From Hyphomicrobiales bacterium (lineage in GTDB: Bacteria; Pseudomonadota; Alphaproteobacteria; Rhizobiales; Xanthobacteraceae): a DNA stretch of 64,000 bases. Position numbers and translations under genes: made by a program. Below, piece by piece: positions 27,478 through 37,604 of the stretch. The stretch is from the NCBI GenBank assembly GCA_021732215.1, contig JAKFVL010000016.1, forward strand, positions 1 through 64,000, read 5' to 3'. The notes below the pieces were generated by a model. That model had not been told where the DNA came from, did not search any database, and saw nothing but the letters and a program-made list of their open reading frames with translations. Numbering within the stretch: position 1 is the stretch's first letter; every line of letters begins with the position of its first letter.

Positions 27478-27915
27478 TCAGGTTTTGCCGTAAACCGAGG
27501 ACGGATCGAACACGCGCTCCGCATCGACGAAGGTCAGGCGCGCCGCACCTCCCTCGCCCTTCGTCACGGTCCGGTAGAAGCACGACCGCCGCCCGGTGTG
27601 GCACGCCGCGCCGCCGGTCTGCTCGACCCTGATCCACACCGCGTCCTGATCGCAGTCGAGACGCATCTCGACAACCTGCTGGACGTATCCGGACGCCTCA
27701 CCCTTGCGCCACAGAGCGCCGCGCGAACGGCTGAAATACCACGCTTCGCCCGTGGCAAGGGTCTTGCGCAGCGCCTCATCGTTCATGTGGGCGACCATCA
27801 GCACGTCGCCCGAGATGGCATCCGTCGTCACGCAGGTCACAAGACCAGCGGCATCGAACTTCGGGGCAAACGTCAGACCCTCTTCGATCTCTTTGGATGT
27901 GGATGAAGCCGTCAC
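27478..27915 (-). CDS. hisI: Phosphoribosyl-AMP cyclohydrolase
   Basis: A 145-residue HisI that opens the purine ring of phosphoribosyl-AMP in histidine synthesis. The catalytic metal site is in [13 protein letters not shown] and the downstream Cys motifs [37 protein letters not shown] is the family signature. There is no HisE fusion. The start is GTG 27915. It lies 80 bases downstream of folE on the same strand. Confidence 0.95.
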   Translation of the reverse strand: MTASSTSKEIEEGLTFAPKFDAAGLVTCVTTDAISGDVLMVAHMNDEALRKTLATGEAWYFSRSRGALWRKGEASGYVQQVVEMRLDCDQDAVWIRVEQTGGAACHTGRRSCFYRTVTKGEGGAARLTFVDAERVFDPSSVYGKT

Positions 27916-27995
27916 AGCAGAGCCATCGCGTTCATGGTGGGCAGGTGCGGGTAAGCAACTCCGGCGCCACGCCGAAGAGCAAACGCCGAAGAGAG

Positions 27996-28637
27996 CTAGC
28001 GCCCGCGCACCAACGACAGGAAACGTCCTTGTTCCTGCGGATTGTCCCGGAACAATCCGGTGTAGCGCGTGGTCAGCGTCATGGTGCCTTGCTTGGCGAC
28101 GCCGCGCACCGACATGCAGGTATGCTCGGCCTCGATCATCACCGCGACGCCGCGCGGCTGAAGAATTTCGTCGATCGCGTTGGTGATCTGCGCGGTGAGA
28201 TGCTCCTGCGTCTGCAGGCGGTGCGCGAAGATATCGACAACGCGGGCGAGCTTGGAGAGACCGACGACGCGCTCCACCGGAGCATAGGCGATATGCGCCT
28301 TGCCATAGAAGGGCATCATGTGGTGTTCGCAGTGGGAATTGAAGCCGATGTCGCGAACCAGCACGAAATCGTCGTAGCCGGCGGTCTCGCCGAACGTCCG
28401 GTTCAGAACCTCTGCATAGTCCTGCCCATAGCCCTGGAACAGCTCGTCATAGGCTTCGACCACACGGCGCGGGGTATCGAGCAGACCTTCGCGCGCGGGA
28501 TCCTCGCCGATATAGGCCAGTAGCGTCTTCACAGCCTTCTCGGCTTCGCTCCGCGATGGACGCGAGGCTTCCGATGATTCGTTGTCAGTTGAACCTGGGG
28601 TTTTTTCCGCCCGCAAAGACTTGATGATCGCGTCCAT
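27996..28637 (-). CDS. folE: GTP cyclohydrolase I
   Basis: A 213-residue FolE that converts GTP to dihydroneopterin triphosphate, the first step of folate synthesis. Conserved motifs are [36 protein letters not shown] (zinc and catalytic His/Cys) and [11 protein letters not shown]. An N-terminal extension of about 30 residues is Ser/Glu-rich. ATG 28637 is used. It lies upstream of hisI and divergent from the IscU-like gene. Confidence 0.96.
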   Translation of the reverse strand: MDAIIKSLRAEKTPGSTDNESSEASRPSRSEAEKAVKTLLAYIGEDPAREGLLDTPRRVVEAYDELFQGYGQDYAEVLNRTFGETAGYDDFVLVRDIGFNSHCEHHMMPFYGKAHIAYAPVERVVGLSKLARVVDIFAHRLQTQEHLTAQITNAIDEILQPRGVAVMIEAEHTCMSVRGVAKQGTMTLTTRYTGLFRDNPQEQGRFLSLVRGR

Positions 28638-28860
28638 TTCGACTCCGTTCGACCGGCCCAACAGGGACCGGAGTGTCACCGGGAAGCCGCCTCAGCCATT
28701 CACGCCGCTGGACGCCTTGCATCCCTCCAATCGACCGCGAAATCCGCAAGTCAGGCGCGGCCTCGAAGGCTGGACGGGTTTATTCCTGCAACCACATTCC
28801 TATATAGGATAGCAGTCCGGAGCCGCCAAGGGCAGTCCCGGCCCCGCGCCAAGGCATGAC

Positions 28861-29337
28861 ATGCTAAACGACCTCTACACCAAGCGAATTATCGAATTGG
28901 CGGGCAATATCCCCCGTCTCGGGCGGTTGCCGGAGCCCGATGCGACCGCAACGGCCCATTCACGTTTATGTGGGTCGACGGTCAAGATCGACCTGAAGAT
29001 GGACGGTCCGGTGGTCACCGACTTCGCTCACGACGTGAAGGCCTGTGCGCTCGGTCAGGCCTCGTCGTCGATCATGGCCGCGCATGTGGTCGGCTCCAAT
29101 GCGACCGAGTTGCGGGAGCTGCGCGAGACCGTTCGCCGCATGCTGAAGGAGAACGGCGCGCCGCCGGAGGGCAAGTGGGCCGACATCGCGTTGCTCGAGC
29201 CGGTTCGCGACTACAAGGCGCGGCACGCTTCGACGCTGCTGACATTCGACGCCGTCGTCGATGCCATCGGCCAGATCGAAGCCAAGGCAAACGGCAACGC
29301 GAGCTTGAATGCCGGCGCGTCGCCCACGAGCGCCTGA
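28861..29337 (+). CDS. IscU/NifU-like iron-sulfur scaffold protein, third Cys ligand absent
   Basis: A 158-residue NifU_N-family protein. Two of the three expected Fe-S ligands are present: Cys37 in SRLCGSTV and Cys62 in VKACALGQASSSI. The third, usually in a segment like R-x-x-C-A-x-L, is replaced by RHASTLL (121-127). Such scaffolds in Rhizobiales are annotated for Fe-S assembly, but cluster building would need another ligand here. It is divergent from folE and convergent with the ClpP-fold gene. Confidence 0.88.
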   Translation: MLNDLYTKRIIELAGNIPRLGRLPEPDATATAHSRLCGSTVKIDLKMDGPVVTDFAHDVKACALGQASSSIMAAHVVGSNATELRELRETVRRMLKENGAPPEGKWADIALLEPVRDYKARHASTLLTFDAVVDAIGQIEAKANGNASLNAGASPTSA

Positions 29338-29355
29338 ATCCTGATTATGTCTGTA

Positions 29356-30303
29356 TTATTTCTGTTCGGTGGCAAGCCCGCCGGTCGGCGGAAGCGCTTC
29401 GGCCGTTCGGCGCGGCGGTGCGGCGGCCAGATCCCCGGACTCAACCGCGTCGGCCTTGACCTTGTCGTGGTAGAGCTTCGCGATCAGGTCCGAGACGCGG
29501 GCCGATGATGATGCACCATCGTCCTTCGACATCGCCATGATGTCCGTCCTGATGATGTCGGCATTGATGACATTGGTCCGGCGAAGCTCGTCATATGAGA
29601 GTTCGCGCAGCGGCTCCCACGGCGGCACGCTGAGCGCCATGTCGAGCAACTCGCCGGTACCGCCCATCTCGAATGCAAATCGCGTCAAACGGCCCGCATC
29701 GCGCTGGACGATCATCAGATCCTGCGCCGAATAGGTTGAAGCCTTGGCGTTGTCGACACGGTCGCCGAGCCAGATCTGATGCACGCGAATGTGGGCGCCA
29801 TCCGGCACCACACGGCGCGTACCCGACAGCAACAGGAACGCGCACATCGACTCGCAATAGGCTTCCGACAGAATTCCGAAGCGCTCGCCTTGCGGCGTTT
29901 GGGTTTCAAACGTGACGCCGACCGCGGTCTGCATCCCGAGCTTGCGCCATCGCCGGCCCAGTTCGATGGCATCGAGCACCGAACCGCCGCTTGAATCCAG
30001 CACGACGGTTGCGCCCTCGAGATTTCTGCCGCGCGCGAATTCGTCGAATTCCTTTTCCGTATCGCCGGTCACCACCCCAACGGCGGAGATCCAGCCCTTG
30101 CACTGGGCGACACAGAGAACGCGAGCGAGAGGATCGCTGTCGTTGCGATCGTGCCAGCCAAAGCGCATTGGCAGCTTGCGCTCTTCCATAATGGTATTTG
30201 CATGAGCGGGGGTATCGAGCGTGGCGATGCCAGCCAGGATCAGCGACACAGCGGCGGCGCAGACACGCGCCCGGCCGCCGAATATCAGCGACACCACAAA
30301 CAA
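29356..30303 (-). CDS. Exported ClpP/crotonase-fold protein (COG3904-like)
   Basis: A 315-residue protein with an N-terminal signal-like segment (to about 35). The ClpP-like core has VLDSSGGSVLDAIELGR (101-117), a Ser-Met-Cys-Ala segment (S152, nucleophile position) and IRVHQIW (His175, catalytic His position), as in periplasmic ClpP-like proteins of unknown substrate. A Pro-rich, basic C-terminus follows. The start is TTG 30303, preceded by AAGGGA. It is convergent with the IscU-like gene. Confidence 0.82.
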   Translation of the reverse strand: MFVVSLIFGGRARVCAAAVSLILAGIATLDTPAHANTIMEERKLPMRFGWHDRNDSDPLARVLCVAQCKGWISAVGVVTGDTEKEFDEFARGRNLEGATVVLDSSGGSVLDAIELGRRWRKLGMQTAVGVTFETQTPQGERFGILSEAYCESMCAFLLLSGTRRVVPDGAHIRVHQIWLGDRVDNAKASTYSAQDLMIVQRDAGRLTRFAFEMGGTGELLDMALSVPPWEPLRELSYDELRRTNVINADIIRTDIMAMSKDDGASSSARVSDLIAKLYHDKVKADAVESGDLAAAPPRRTAEALPPTGGLATEQK

Positions 30304-30549
30304 TTCGGTCCCTTCCCCGCCCCAATCGACCCGAAAGTCGATAATAAATCGGTCACGGCACCACCAAGTGTGACGATGGTGTCACGCGAGTGTTATGAAA
30401 AAACTAACTACGCGGAAGATTCGCGTCTAGTGAACTTTGGTGCGGCGCAGCTCGAACAGCGCGATATGCCGCCGCGTGTTGCGCTTTTGCACTGGATCGC
30501 TGGTTCCCCGCACTGGAACAGGGCAATGTGCCGCAAACTTTCGTAGCAA

Positions 30550-30912
30550 ATGCCCATGGAACCATCATCGGAATCGTCGCCGCACTGTCCGCACTGCGCC
30601 TCGGGATGGCGAGCGTTGCCGCGCAAGGCGGGGCGCGCGATGATCCTTGGCTATCGCTACACGCTCTCGCCGCTGATCGGCTTCAATTGCCGCCATGTGC
30701 CGACCTGTTCTGCTTATGGCGAAGAGGCCATCGGACGCTTCGGCTTGTGGGCCGGAGGCTGGATGACATTGGCGCGGCTGCTGCGCTGTCAGCCATGGGG
30801 CACGTCGGGGCTGGATTTCGTGCCGAAGGAAAGACCGCGAAGCGCACGCTGGTTCACGCCATGGCGTTATGCACGCTGGCGCGGCGTGCAGGATCAGCCT
30901 GACCAGACATGA
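30550..30912 (+). CDS. yidD: Membrane protein insertion efficiency factor YidD
   Basis: A 120-residue YidD (PF01809). The signature GYRYTLSPLIGFNCRHVPTCSAYGEEAIGRFG contains the conserved Cys and amphipathic helix used in membrane protein insertion with YidC. The N-terminal HCPHCASGW segment is common in this lineage. An internal ATG 30640 (MILGYRY) is an alternative start. It is not linked to rnpA/rpmH, the usual location, which is normal for Rhizobiales. Confidence 0.9.
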   Translation: MPMEPSSESSPHCPHCASGWRALPRKAGRAMILGYRYTLSPLIGFNCRHVPTCSAYGEEAIGRFGLWAGGWMTLARLLRCQPWGTSGLDFVPKERPRSARWFTPWRYARWRGVQDQPDQT

Positions 30913-30944
30913 AAATGGGCACCGGTTTTCGGATTAGATCATGT
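30911..30944. repeat. Interspersed inverted repeat, GCGCATGATC family (truncated copy)
   Basis: GAAAATGGGCACCGGTTTTCGGATTAGATCATG matches the reverse complement of the 15882-15930 element, with the outer end missing. It begins within the last bases of yidD. Confidence 0.65.
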
Positions 30945-30948
30945 CCAA

Positions 30949-31362
30949 TTAAAACGTCGCGCAAGTGTTGCGCACGGTGGTCAGCACCGACTGCTGTTTG
31001 AACCTTGCCTTGTAGGCGTCTGCAATGGCTGCGAGAGCGGCTCGCTTCTGCGGATCGTCACGGAAGGTCATCAGCACCACCTTGCTCGGCTCGCGGATGA
31101 GGCGTCCGCGATTGTCGCGATACTGTCCGCGCGCATCGATGATCGTCAGCCCGTCCGGGAAGCGAGGCGTAATCTCGCTCGCCGTGAACCGCGCGAACGC
31201 GGCTTCGCTGACGCCGATCTGATCGCCGATTTTACGGCCGAACAGAATTTCCGCACTCACCATCGCTTGCGCAGGCGGGGTGCAAATCTGAGACAACGAC
31301 GCGCATCCTGACAGCCCCAACAGGACGATGGCGCACCCCAAAACGCGGCTTGAAACTGTCAT
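30949..31362 (-). CDS. DUF3574 family lipoprotein
   Basis: A 137-residue protein with a lipobox (MTVSSRVLGCAIVLLGLSGC, Cys20). The mature domain matches DUF3574 in pattern: ILFGRKIGDQIGVSEAAFARF, then PRFPDGLTIIDARGQYRDNRG and SKVVLMTF. It is probably a periplasmic ligand-binding lipoprotein of unknown function. ATG 31362 is chosen so that the signal peptide is normal. Confidence 0.88.
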   Translation of the reverse strand: MTVSSRVLGCAIVLLGLSGCASLSQICTPPAQAMVSAEILFGRKIGDQIGVSEAAFARFTASEITPRFPDGLTIIDARGQYRDNRGRLIREPSKVVLMTFRDDPQKRAALAAIADAYKARFKQQSVLTTVRNTCATF

Positions 31363-31419
31363 GGCAATCTTGCGGCAACGAAACACGGTTCAAAATGTAG
31401 CGGCAAAAGCAAGGCAAGC

Positions 31420-32556
31420 CTATCCGCGCCGGGTCAGAAACAACACGCCGATGGCGAGCGCGATGAAGGCGACCGACACATATCCTTGGGCGATGTACAC
31501 GCCCCGTTCGAACAGCGCGCCGCCGATCGCAGAACCGAGACCCTGCCCCAAATAGAGGAACGATGTGTTCAGCGACACCGATGCACCGGCTGCCGCAGGA
31601 TCGGCGCCGACAAGTCGTACCTGCTGCATCGAGTTGGTGGATGCAAATCCCAAACCCCAGATCGCAGCGCCGACGAGCATCGCCGGCAAGAAGCCCGCGC
31701 CGACCGACCAGATCGCCGCACCGACCAGCAACGCCGACATCCACACCAGCGACGAGCGATACGGACCCCATCGATCGACCACACGCGAGGCGATAATGTT
31801 GCCGAGAAATCCGGCGACACCATAGATGGCAAAGACCGTGGCGATGGTTTCCGGACCGGCCTTGCCCAGTTGCGCGAGCAACGGACCGATGAAGGCATAG
31901 ACCGCAAACTGCCCGGCAATCTGCAGCGATGTGATGATCAGCAGCAACATGATCAGCGGATTGCGCAATACCGAGGACCAGGTCGCAAGATCGACCGGAA
32001 CGCCGGCGATGCCACGCGGCAATTTGACGAGAAGCAGCACGACACAGAGTGCGGCAATCACGGCGATGCCGCCGAACGCGATCTGCCAGCCGAAGTGGCT
32101 GGATACGTAGGAGATCAGCGGCAGGCCGACCGCAGCCGCGAGCGACCACCCGAGAAAGACATAGGCGATCAGGCCGCCGCGCTTCTCCGGCGGCGCGATC
32201 AGGCCGACGGTGCCGGCCGCCTGCGGCGTGTAGAGCGCTGCGATCGCAAGTGTCGCGATCCGTAATGCCATCAGCACCGCGTAGTTCGTCGTGAATGCCG
32301 ACGCCAGATTGCCAAGCACCATCGCCGCGACGGCGGATGCCAGAAGAATGCGGCGATCGATGCGGCTGGTCACCCATGCGCTCAGCGGCGAGCCGATGCA
32401 CAGCACGACCGCGCCGAGCGTAATGAGAAGGCTCGCCTCGCGAATGGTCACGCCGAGATCGCGCGACAGTTCGACGAGCATGCCCGCGGGGGCCAGAATA
32501 GTGCAGCCGGTGACGAAATTGCCCAGCATCAGCGCGGTGGGGGTCAGGCGATTCAT
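31420..32556 (-). CDS. MFS transporter
   Basis: A 378-residue major facilitator with twelve helices and no large loop. The first half has the arabinose-efflux-like motif [15 protein letters not shown] at the helix 2-3 loop. Members of this group (YdhP/AraJ-like) export sugars or drugs; the substrate is unknown. It is 58 bases from the DUF3574 lipoprotein gene on the same strand and divergent from thrS. Confidence 0.9.
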   Translation of the reverse strand: MNRLTPTALMLGNFVTGCTILAPAGMLVELSRDLGVTIREASLLITLGAVVLCIGSPLSAWVTSRIDRRILLASAVAAMVLGNLASAFTTNYAVLMALRIATLAIAALYTPQAAGTVGLIAPPEKRGGLIAYVFLGWSLAAAVGLPLISYVSSHFGWQIAFGGIAVIAALCVVLLLVKLPRGIAGVPVDLATWSSVLRNPLIMLLLIITSLQIAGQFAVYAFIGPLLAQLGKAGPETIATVFAIYGVAGFLGNIIASRVVDRWGPYRSSLVWMSALLVGAAIWSVGAGFLPAMLVGAAIWGLGFASTNSMQQVRLVGADPAAAGASVSLNTSFLYLGQGLGSAIGGALFERGVYIAQGYVSVAFIALAIGVLFLTRRG

Positions 32557-32728
32557 GGCAAGCGGTCTTATCAGACGCTACCTCATGGCAAAAGACGGCA
32601 ACGAGCTTGATACGGAGACTGCTGTCTTCGCTACAAATGGCCGTTGCACAGGGCATATCCCCTGCTATACAGCGCTTCGTTCCCGCTTACCTGCGCCCGT
32701 TCGCAGGAGTGAGCCTCAGGAGAAGACC

Positions 32729-34789
32729 ATGACCGACCAGAATACGCCCGCGTCAGGATTCCAGTTCGGCCTTGCCAACCTGAAGGCCGCCGAACCCGGA
32801 CAGAAAATTACTGTCACCTTTCCCGACGGCGCGAAACGCGAATTTCCCCACGGCACCACCGGCCTCGACATCGCCAAGGGCATCTCGCCTTCGCTGGCGA
32901 AGCGCACGGTCGCGATGGCGCTCGATGGCCACCTCGCCGACCTTGCCGACGCGATCACGCGCGACGCCAAAATCGAGTTCGTCAACCGCGACGATCCCCG
33001 CGCGCTGGAATTGATCCGGCACGACGCCGCGCACGTGCTCGCCGAAGCGGTGCAGGCGCTGTGGCCCGGTACGCAGGTCACGATCGGCCCGACGATCGAG
33101 AACGGATTCTATTACGACTTCTTCCGTAACGCGCCGTTCACCCCGGACGATTTCGCCGCGATCGAGAAGAAGATGCGCGAGATCATCGCGAAAGATCAGC
33201 CCTTCACCAAGGAGGTCTGGACGCGCGACCAGACCAAACAGGTGTTCAAGGACAAGGGCGAGCTGTTCAAGGTCGAACTGGTCGATGCGATCGCGGCGGA
33301 TCAATCGATCAACATCTACAAGCAGGGCGAATGGTTCGATCTGTGCCGTGGTCCGCACATGACCTCGACCGGCAAGGTGGGCAATGCGTTCAAGCTGATG
33401 AAGGTAGCCGGCGCCTATTGGCGCGGCGACAGCAACAATCCGATGCTGACGCGCATCTACGGCACGGCGTTCGCAAAGCAAGAGGAACTCGACGGCTATC
33501 TCAAGCAGCTCGAGGAAGCCGAGAAGCGCGACCATCGCCGCCTCGGCCGTGAGATGGACCTGTTCCATTTCCAGGAAGAAGGTCCCGGCGTCGTGTTCTG
33601 GCACGCCAAGGGCTGGACGCTGTTTCAGGCGATCATCGCGTACATGCGCCGCCGCCTTGCGGGCGACTACGACGAGGTCAACGCGCCGCAGATTCTCGAC
33701 AAGGCATTGTGGGAAACCTCGGGCCACTGGGAATGGTATCGCGAGAACATGTTCGCGGCGCAGTCGGCCGGCGATGAAGCGGAAGACAAGCGCTGGTTCG
33801 CGCTGAAGCCGATGAACTGCCCGGGGCATGTGCAGATTTTCAAGCACGGGCTGAAGAGCTATCGCGAGCTGCCGATCCGCCTCGCCGAATTCGGCATCGT
33901 GCATCGCTATGAACCGTCGGGCGCGATGCATGGCCTGCTGCGCGTGCGCGGTTTCACGCAGGACGACGCGCATGTGTTCTGCACCGAAGAGCAGCTCGCG
34001 GCCGAGTGCCTCAAGATCAACGATCTGATCCTGTCCACCTACTCCGACTTCGGTTTCGACGGCGAACTCGTCGTAAAGCTCTCGACGCGCCCCGAGAAGC
34101 GCGTCGGCACGGATGCGGCGTGGGATCATGCCGAGGACGTCATGAGCAAGGTGCTCGCGCAAATCCAGAGCCAGAGCGGCAACCGCATCAAGACGGAGAT
34201 CAATCCGGGCGAAGGCGCGTTCTACGGGCCGAAGTTCGAGTATGTGCTGCGCGACGCCATCGGCCGCGACTGGCAGTGCGGCACCACGCAGGTCGACTTC
34301 AATCTGCCGGAGCGGTTCGGCGCGTTCTACATCGATGCGGACTCCGGCAAGAAGACTCCCGTGATGGTGCATCGCGCGATCTGCGGTTCGCTGGAGCGCT
34401 TCACCGGCATCCTGATCGAGCATTATGCGGGCCACTTCCCGCTCTGGCTCGCGCCGGTGCAGATTGTCGTTGCGACGATTACCTCGGATGCTGACGACTA
34501 CGCGCGCGATGTGCTGGCACAATTGCGCCGTGCCGGGCTGCGCGCCGAGATCGATCTTCGCAACGAGAAGATCAATTACAAGGTACGCGAGCATTCGCTG
34601 GCGAAGGTCCCAGCCCTGCTGGTGGTCGGCAAGAAGGAGGCGGAAACGAAAGCCGTCTCGATCCGCCGCCTCGGCAGCGACGGACAAAAGGTGATGCCGC
34701 TCGCCGAAGCGATCGCATCATTGGTGGACGAAGCGACGCCGCCGGACGTGAAGCGTCCGAACGCAGAAGCAACACAGGCGGCGGAGTGA
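32729..34789 (+). CDS. thrS: Threonyl-tRNA synthetase
   Basis: A 686-residue class II synthetase. The N-terminal TGS domain (about 20-85) and the editing domain with [10 protein letters not shown] and [13 protein letters not shown] are followed by the catalytic core ([11 protein letters not shown], motif 2 [11 protein letters not shown], and motif 3 around [21 protein letters not shown]) and the anticodon-binding domain. It attaches threonine to tRNA-Thr. ATG 32729 is preceded by AGGAG. No T-box leader is present, as expected in alphaproteobacteria. Confidence 0.97.
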   Translation: MTDQNTPASGFQFGLANLKAAEPGQKITVTFPDGAKREFPHGTTGLDIAKGISPSLAKRTVAMALDGHLADLADAITRDAKIEFVNRDDPRALELIRHDAAHVLAEAVQALWPGTQVTIGPTIENGFYYDFFRNAPFTPDDFAAIEKKMREIIAKDQPFTKEVWTRDQTKQVFKDKGELFKVELVDAIAADQSINIYKQGEWFDLCRGPHMTSTGKVGNAFKLMKVAGAYWRGDSNNPMLTRIYGTAFAKQEELDGYLKQLEEAEKRDHRRLGREMDLFHFQEEGPGVVFWHAKGWTLFQAIIAYMRRRLAGDYDEVNAPQILDKALWETSGHWEWYRENMFAAQSAGDEAEDKRWFALKPMNCPGHVQIFKHGLKSYRELPIRLAEFGIVHRYEPSGAMHGLLRVRGFTQDDAHVFCTEEQLAAECLKINDLILSTYSDFGFDGELVVKLSTRPEKRVGTDAAWDHAEDVMSKVLAQIQSQSGNRIKTEINPGEGAFYGPKFEYVLRDAIGRDWQCGTTQVDFNLPERFGAFYIDADSGKKTPVMVHRAICGSLERFTGILIEHYAGHFPLWLAPVQIVVATITSDADDYARDVLAQLRRAGLRAEIDLRNEKINYKVREHSLAKVPALLVVGKKEAETKAVSIRRLGSDGQKVMPLAEAIASLVDEATPPDVKRPNAEATQAAE

Positions 34790-34794
34790 TTTAA

Positions 34795-34983
34795 TCCCTC
34801 CCCCGCGAAGCGTGGGGAGGGTGGCGCGAATGAGCAAAGCGAATGGAGCGCCGGGTGGGGGCTCTACCGACGCACCCCCACCCCGGCCTCCGCTTCGCCA
34901 TAGCCGATGCAAGCATCGGCGTTTTCGATAACAACGGCGGCCTAAAGGCCGCCTATGCGACCCTCCCCACAAGGGGGAGGGAT
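34795..34983. repeat. Interspersed composite repeat, TCCCTCCCC family
   Basis: Outer ends TCCCTCCCCCGCGAAGCG... and ...CCACAAGGGGGAGGGATT are inverted to each other. Inner inverted pairs are GCCGATGC/GCATCGGC and GGCGGCC/GGCCGCC. It fills most of the 293 bases between thrS and the nitroreductase gene, with no gene inside. Confidence 0.7.
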
Positions 34984-35082
34984 TTCGTGAGCATTGCTGT
35001 TTAGACGTTTGCTAAGTTGCCGACCCTTGCTCTTCACAGCCTCTGTCGCGATATCACGCTGATCATTTGAAAGTCGCACCCG

Positions 35083-35646
35083 ATGCCCGATGCCCTTGAA
35101 TTGCTGAAAACCCGCCGTTCGCTGAAGCCGTTCGAGATGAGCGGCCCCGGTCCGTCGTCGGACGAACTCGAGACCATCCTCACCATCGGCTCGCGCGTGC
35201 CGGATCACGGCAAGCTGACGCCATGGCGTTTCATCGTGTTCGAAGGCAGTGGCCGCGAACGCGCCGGCGAACTGCTCGCCGAGCGCTTCAAGGCGCGTTA
35301 CGCGGACGCCACGCCCGATCAGATCGAAACCGAGCGCAAGCGCTTCCTCCATGCGCCACTGGTAATCGCGGTGGTGAGCCGCGCCAGCGCGCATCCGAAA
35401 ATTCCGGAGTGGGAGCAGGAATTGTCCGTCGGTGCGAGCGCGATGAATATCGTCCATGCCGCGCATGCGCTCGGCTTCGTCGCCAACTGGCTGACCGGAT
35501 GGGCGGCGTTCGATCGCGTCACGCTCGATGCGCTCGGTCTGAAACCGTATGAGAAGATCGCGGGCTTCATCCACATCGGCCGCGCCACCACGCCGGTCGA
35601 GGACCGCCCTCGCCCGGCACTCGGCGATATCGTGACGCGGTTCTAG
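35083..35646 (+). CDS. Nitroreductase family protein (flavin-dependent)
   Basis: A 187-residue FMN-dependent nitroreductase. It starts LLKTRRSLKPFEMSGPGPSSDELETIL, carries the flavin-binding RVPDHGKLTPWRFIV segment, and ends with the family KIAGFIHIGRATT. The group includes NfnB/RutE-like enzymes that reduce nitro or quinone compounds. It lies 14 bases before the alpha/beta hydrolase gene and is likely co-transcribed with it. Confidence 0.93.
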   Translation: MPDALELLKTRRSLKPFEMSGPGPSSDELETILTIGSRVPDHGKLTPWRFIVFEGSGRERAGELLAERFKARYADATPDQIETERKRFLHAPLVIAVVSRASAHPKIPEWEQELSVGASAMNIVHAAHALGFVANWLTGWAAFDRVTLDALGLKPYEKIAGFIHIGRATTPVEDRPRPALGDIVTRF

Positions 35647-35660
35647 CGAACGACCAGGCG

Positions 35661-36338
35661 ATGACGTCAACCGCCGCCGAACCGCTGACAATCGAGGTCG
35701 ACGCGCAGACGCAGGTCTCCGGCCTGCTGATGCTGCCGCCAAAGGCGCACGCCCTTTATGTGCTTGCGCACGGCGCAGGGGCCGGCATGGCGCATGCGTT
35801 CATGGCGGCGATTGCGGATGAACTTGCGGCCACAGGCGTCGGCACGCTGCGCTATCAGTTTCCGTACATGGAGCAAGGACGGAAGCGGACCGATCCGCCG
35901 CCGGTTTGTCATGCGGCCGTGCATGCTGCGGTGGCCGAGGCGGCGCGCCGCGCGCCGAACCTCAAGCTGATCGCGGGAGGCAAATCCTTTGGTGGACGGA
36001 TGACATCGCAGGCGCAGGCGCTCAAACCGCTGCCGCATGTCGCCGGTCTCGCCTTCATCGGCTTTCCGCTGCATCTGGCGAAGAAGCCATCGACGGAGCG
36101 CGCAAAGCATCTCGCCGATGTCAACGTGCCGATGCTGTTCCTGCAAGGCACGCGCGACGAGCTGGCCGATCTGACTCTGCTCAAGCCGATGGTCGCCGGT
36201 CTTGGCACGCGCGCAACGCTGAACATCATCGATGGCGCCGATCACGCCTTCCATGTGCTGGCGCGCAGCGGGCGCAAGGACGCTGACGTGTTGCGCGAGC
36301 TGGCGGAAAATACTTCGGGCTGGAGCGCTACGCTTTGA
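35661..36338 (+). CDS. Alpha/beta hydrolase (KANL3/Tex30-like)
   Basis: A 225-residue alpha/beta hydrolase. The nucleophile elbow GGKSFGGRM (near 108) supplies the serine, LHGAG-like ALYVLAHGAGAG is the oxyanion region, and the catalytic His is in IDGADHAFHVL. The acid is probably in GTRDELAD. The group (Tex30-like) hydrolyses small esters of unknown identity. It is downstream of the nitroreductase and convergent with the exported protein at 36348. Confidence 0.9.
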   Translation: MTSTAAEPLTIEVDAQTQVSGLLMLPPKAHALYVLAHGAGAGMAHAFMAAIADELAATGVGTLRYQFPYMEQGRKRTDPPPVCHAAVHAAVAEAARRAPNLKLIAGGKSFGGRMTSQAQALKPLPHVAGLAFIGFPLHLAKKPSTERAKHLADVNVPMLFLQGTRDELADLTLLKPMVAGLGTRATLNIIDGADHAFHVLARSGRKDADVLRELAENTSGWSATL

Positions 36339-36347
36339 GCGCGATCA

Positions 36348-37415
36348 CTAGCGCGCGGTGACGACGACCTCGCCATCGACGCCGTTGACGACATTGAAAC
36401 CGCGCTCGAAGGTCTTTCCTTCGTTGCGCGCGATGGCGCGATACTCGCCTTCGGACAAAACGACGCGCGGAAATGCGCCGGTCGATTCCTTGATGACGTC
36501 GCCGCCGGGCGTAATCACCGACCACGCGGTGTTGGCGAGCGCCTCGCCGCCGCGATCGCTGACGAGCTTCAGCGTGATGACGGCGGCGCGATGGGTAACG
36601 ATGACGTCGGTCAGCTTGCTGGCCGCGACGCGGATGTCGGACCGCACCACGGAATTGGCATCGCCGTAGTTCGAGATGATGTAGTACGTGCCTTCCGGCA
36701 GCAGCACCACGTCGGACGCCGGAATGTTCGAGGCCACCGGCGCGCGCTCGCCGACTTCGAACTGGCTGCCCTTGAAGATGTTGAACGTGATCTGGCCCTG
36801 CGGAATCTTCGTGGTGCCGACACGGCCTTCGATGCGCAGACCGCCGGCGGGAAGCTCGAACGATTCGCGGATGGTGTCCTGTTTCAACGTCACGGTACGA
36901 ACCGCACTGACGAGACCGAGCGCGGCGTGAACGACGTAGTTGCCCGGCGGCAGCACGATGTTCGGCGTCGGTGAGCGCTCCTCGCGGATCAGCCTGAACT
37001 GTCCGGTCGCAGGATCGGGGCGATCGGAGTAGACGCGCCAGATCAGGCCATTGGTAATGACCGGCAAATCCTTGCCGAACTTCGCGGTCAGCGCGAGCAC
37101 ACCTTGGGTGGTGAGTGGCGCAGGCACGGGCGGCGTGGCGGATGTGACCGGCGGCTGAACCAGCGGTCCGGGCAGACCTTGCGTCGGCAGGCTGGGCGCG
37201 GCGCCGGCCCCCGATGGCGGCGCCAGACTGATGGCCCCGCCCGGCGCCTGCGGGACAGCCGCCGGCGGCACCGGCGCGGGACGATCGGAGAAAAACTGCG
37301 CCGCTGCGGGTTGCGCGCAGGGCAGCGACATGGCGATCATCGCAGCGAGCGCTAACGCGCCTGCAGCCGTCCGCCGCGCCGACCCCATCAACAAGGCTTG
37401 CCCCACCGCAATCAT
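36348..37415 (-). CDS. Exported protein of unknown function, 355 aa
   Basis: A signal-peptide-like segment near residues 10-40 (AAGALALAAMIAMSLPCAQPAAAQ) is followed by a Pro/Ala-rich linker and a beta-rich body with IEGRVGTTKIPQGQITFNIFKG and LPEGTYYIISNYGDANS, resembling carboxypeptidase-regulatory-like beta-sandwich repeats. No catalytic motif is seen. The start is uncertain: 37415 (MIAVGQALL) is used, 37388 (MGSARR) is possible, and the frame is open to 37517. It is divergent from the patatin gene. Confidence 0.75.
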   Translation of the reverse strand: MIAVGQALLMGSARRTAAGALALAAMIAMSLPCAQPAAAQFFSDRPAPVPPAAVPQAPGGAISLAPPSGAGAAPSLPTQGLPGPLVQPPVTSATPPVPAPLTTQGVLALTAKFGKDLPVITNGLIWRVYSDRPDPATGQFRLIREERSPTPNIVLPPGNYVVHAALGLVSAVRTVTLKQDTIRESFELPAGGLRIEGRVGTTKIPQGQITFNIFKGSQFEVGERAPVASNIPASDVVLLPEGTYYIISNYGDANSVVRSDIRVAASKLTDVIVTHRAAVITLKLVSDRGGEALANTAWSVITPGGDVIKESTGAFPRVVLSEGEYRAIARNEGKTFERGFNVVNGVDGEVVVTAR

Positions 37416-37604
37416 CGGGCGGTTCTTGACCGAAAACGCGGCAAATTCAAGCCTTGGGGCCGCCTGTCCCGGCCGCCGGTCGTTCCGGCCGTTAGCCATC
37501 GGTCCGGATAAGGGCACGATTCCTGCTCATTTTCATCGGATACGGATATAACGGCACAACGGTCCCTGGATCGCAGCCTGACGCGGACAATCGGAGAAGT
37601 AGCG

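Noticed and set aside
32557-32728. Possible T-box or attenuator before thrS
   Set aside because: No T-box motif, Thr-rich leader peptide or terminator/antiterminator pair was seen; this fits alphaproteobacteria in general.
32753-34687. A 640-codon minus-strand frame across thrS
   Set aside because: Antisense to threonyl-tRNA synthetase, which has all motifs. No independent support.
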